This document shows, one piece after another, positions 5,122-5,127 of a DNA stretch of 5,127 nucleotides. Under the pieces are notes generated by a model. It had not been told where the DNA came from, did not search any database, and saw only the letters and a list, made by a program, of their open reading frames with translations. Every line of letters begins with the position of its first letter. Position 1 is the first letter of the stretch. Source of the DNA: Akkermansiaceae bacterium (GTDB lineage Bacteria > Verrucomicrobiota > Verrucomicrobiia > Verrucomicrobiales > Akkermansiaceae); assembly GCA_028293225.1 (NCBI GenBank), contig JAQGPE010000043.1, positions 1 through 5,127 on the forward strand, in the 5' to 3' direction. Both the position numbers and the translations under genes were made by a program.

Positions 5122-5127
5122 CAAGAA

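Noticed and set aside
4441..5124. A 227-codon minus-strand frame opposite the membrane protein gene
   Set aside because: Gly/Glu/Val-rich antisense shadow with no signal or domain; the plus frame has a proper start, a membrane anchor and mixed composition.
1..5127. tRNA, rRNA, CRISPR array, insertion sequence ends or transposase
   Set aside because: No cloverleaf, regularly spaced direct repeats, rRNA-like segments or transposase motifs were found on either strand.

Overview
The window is high-GC DNA that most resembles a Verrucomicrobiota genome, probably Verrucomicrobiaceae of the Luteolibacter/Haloferula kind. Three things suggest this: a PEP-CTERM exported protein ending in an IPEPS-type sorting signal, a sigma factor of the ECF type common in Planctomycetota/Verrucomicrobiota, and a secreted PA14/beta-propeller protein of the dehydrogenase-like kind abundant in PVC and Bacteroidota genomes. 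The assignment is from recognised protein style and recalled families, not from a search.

Layout. From right to left on the minus strand there is one co-oriented series of genes: an ECF-type sigma factor (3404-3937), a PEP-CTERM protein (2292-3272), a secreted protein with an RDPW-type N-terminal motif (1141-2184), and a PA14 plus beta-propeller protein (1144 leftwards, running off the window at base 1). The last two overlap by ATGA and are probably translationally coupled. The PA14 gene has a single in-frame TAA at 851-853, exactly where family members have a tyrosine (GT-stop-EFRLTSDDG). The frame stays open for at least 283 codons after it, so this is a very recent nonsense mutation, a sequence error, or less likely recoding. 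To the right, a 422-bp divergent intergenic region (3938-4359) carries a palindromic dispersed-repeat-like element. It is followed by one plus-strand gene (4360-5091) for an unrecognised membrane-anchored protein.

How the genes may work together (inference). The sigma factor has no visible anti-sigma partner and sits directly upstream of an exported, sorted surface protein and a two-gene secreted module. That module looks like a carbohydrate-related oxidoreductase system divided between two polypeptides. Long plus-strand open frames between 47 and 3973 are shadows caused by GC-rich minus-strand genes. No tRNA, rRNA, CRISPR array or transposase was seen.
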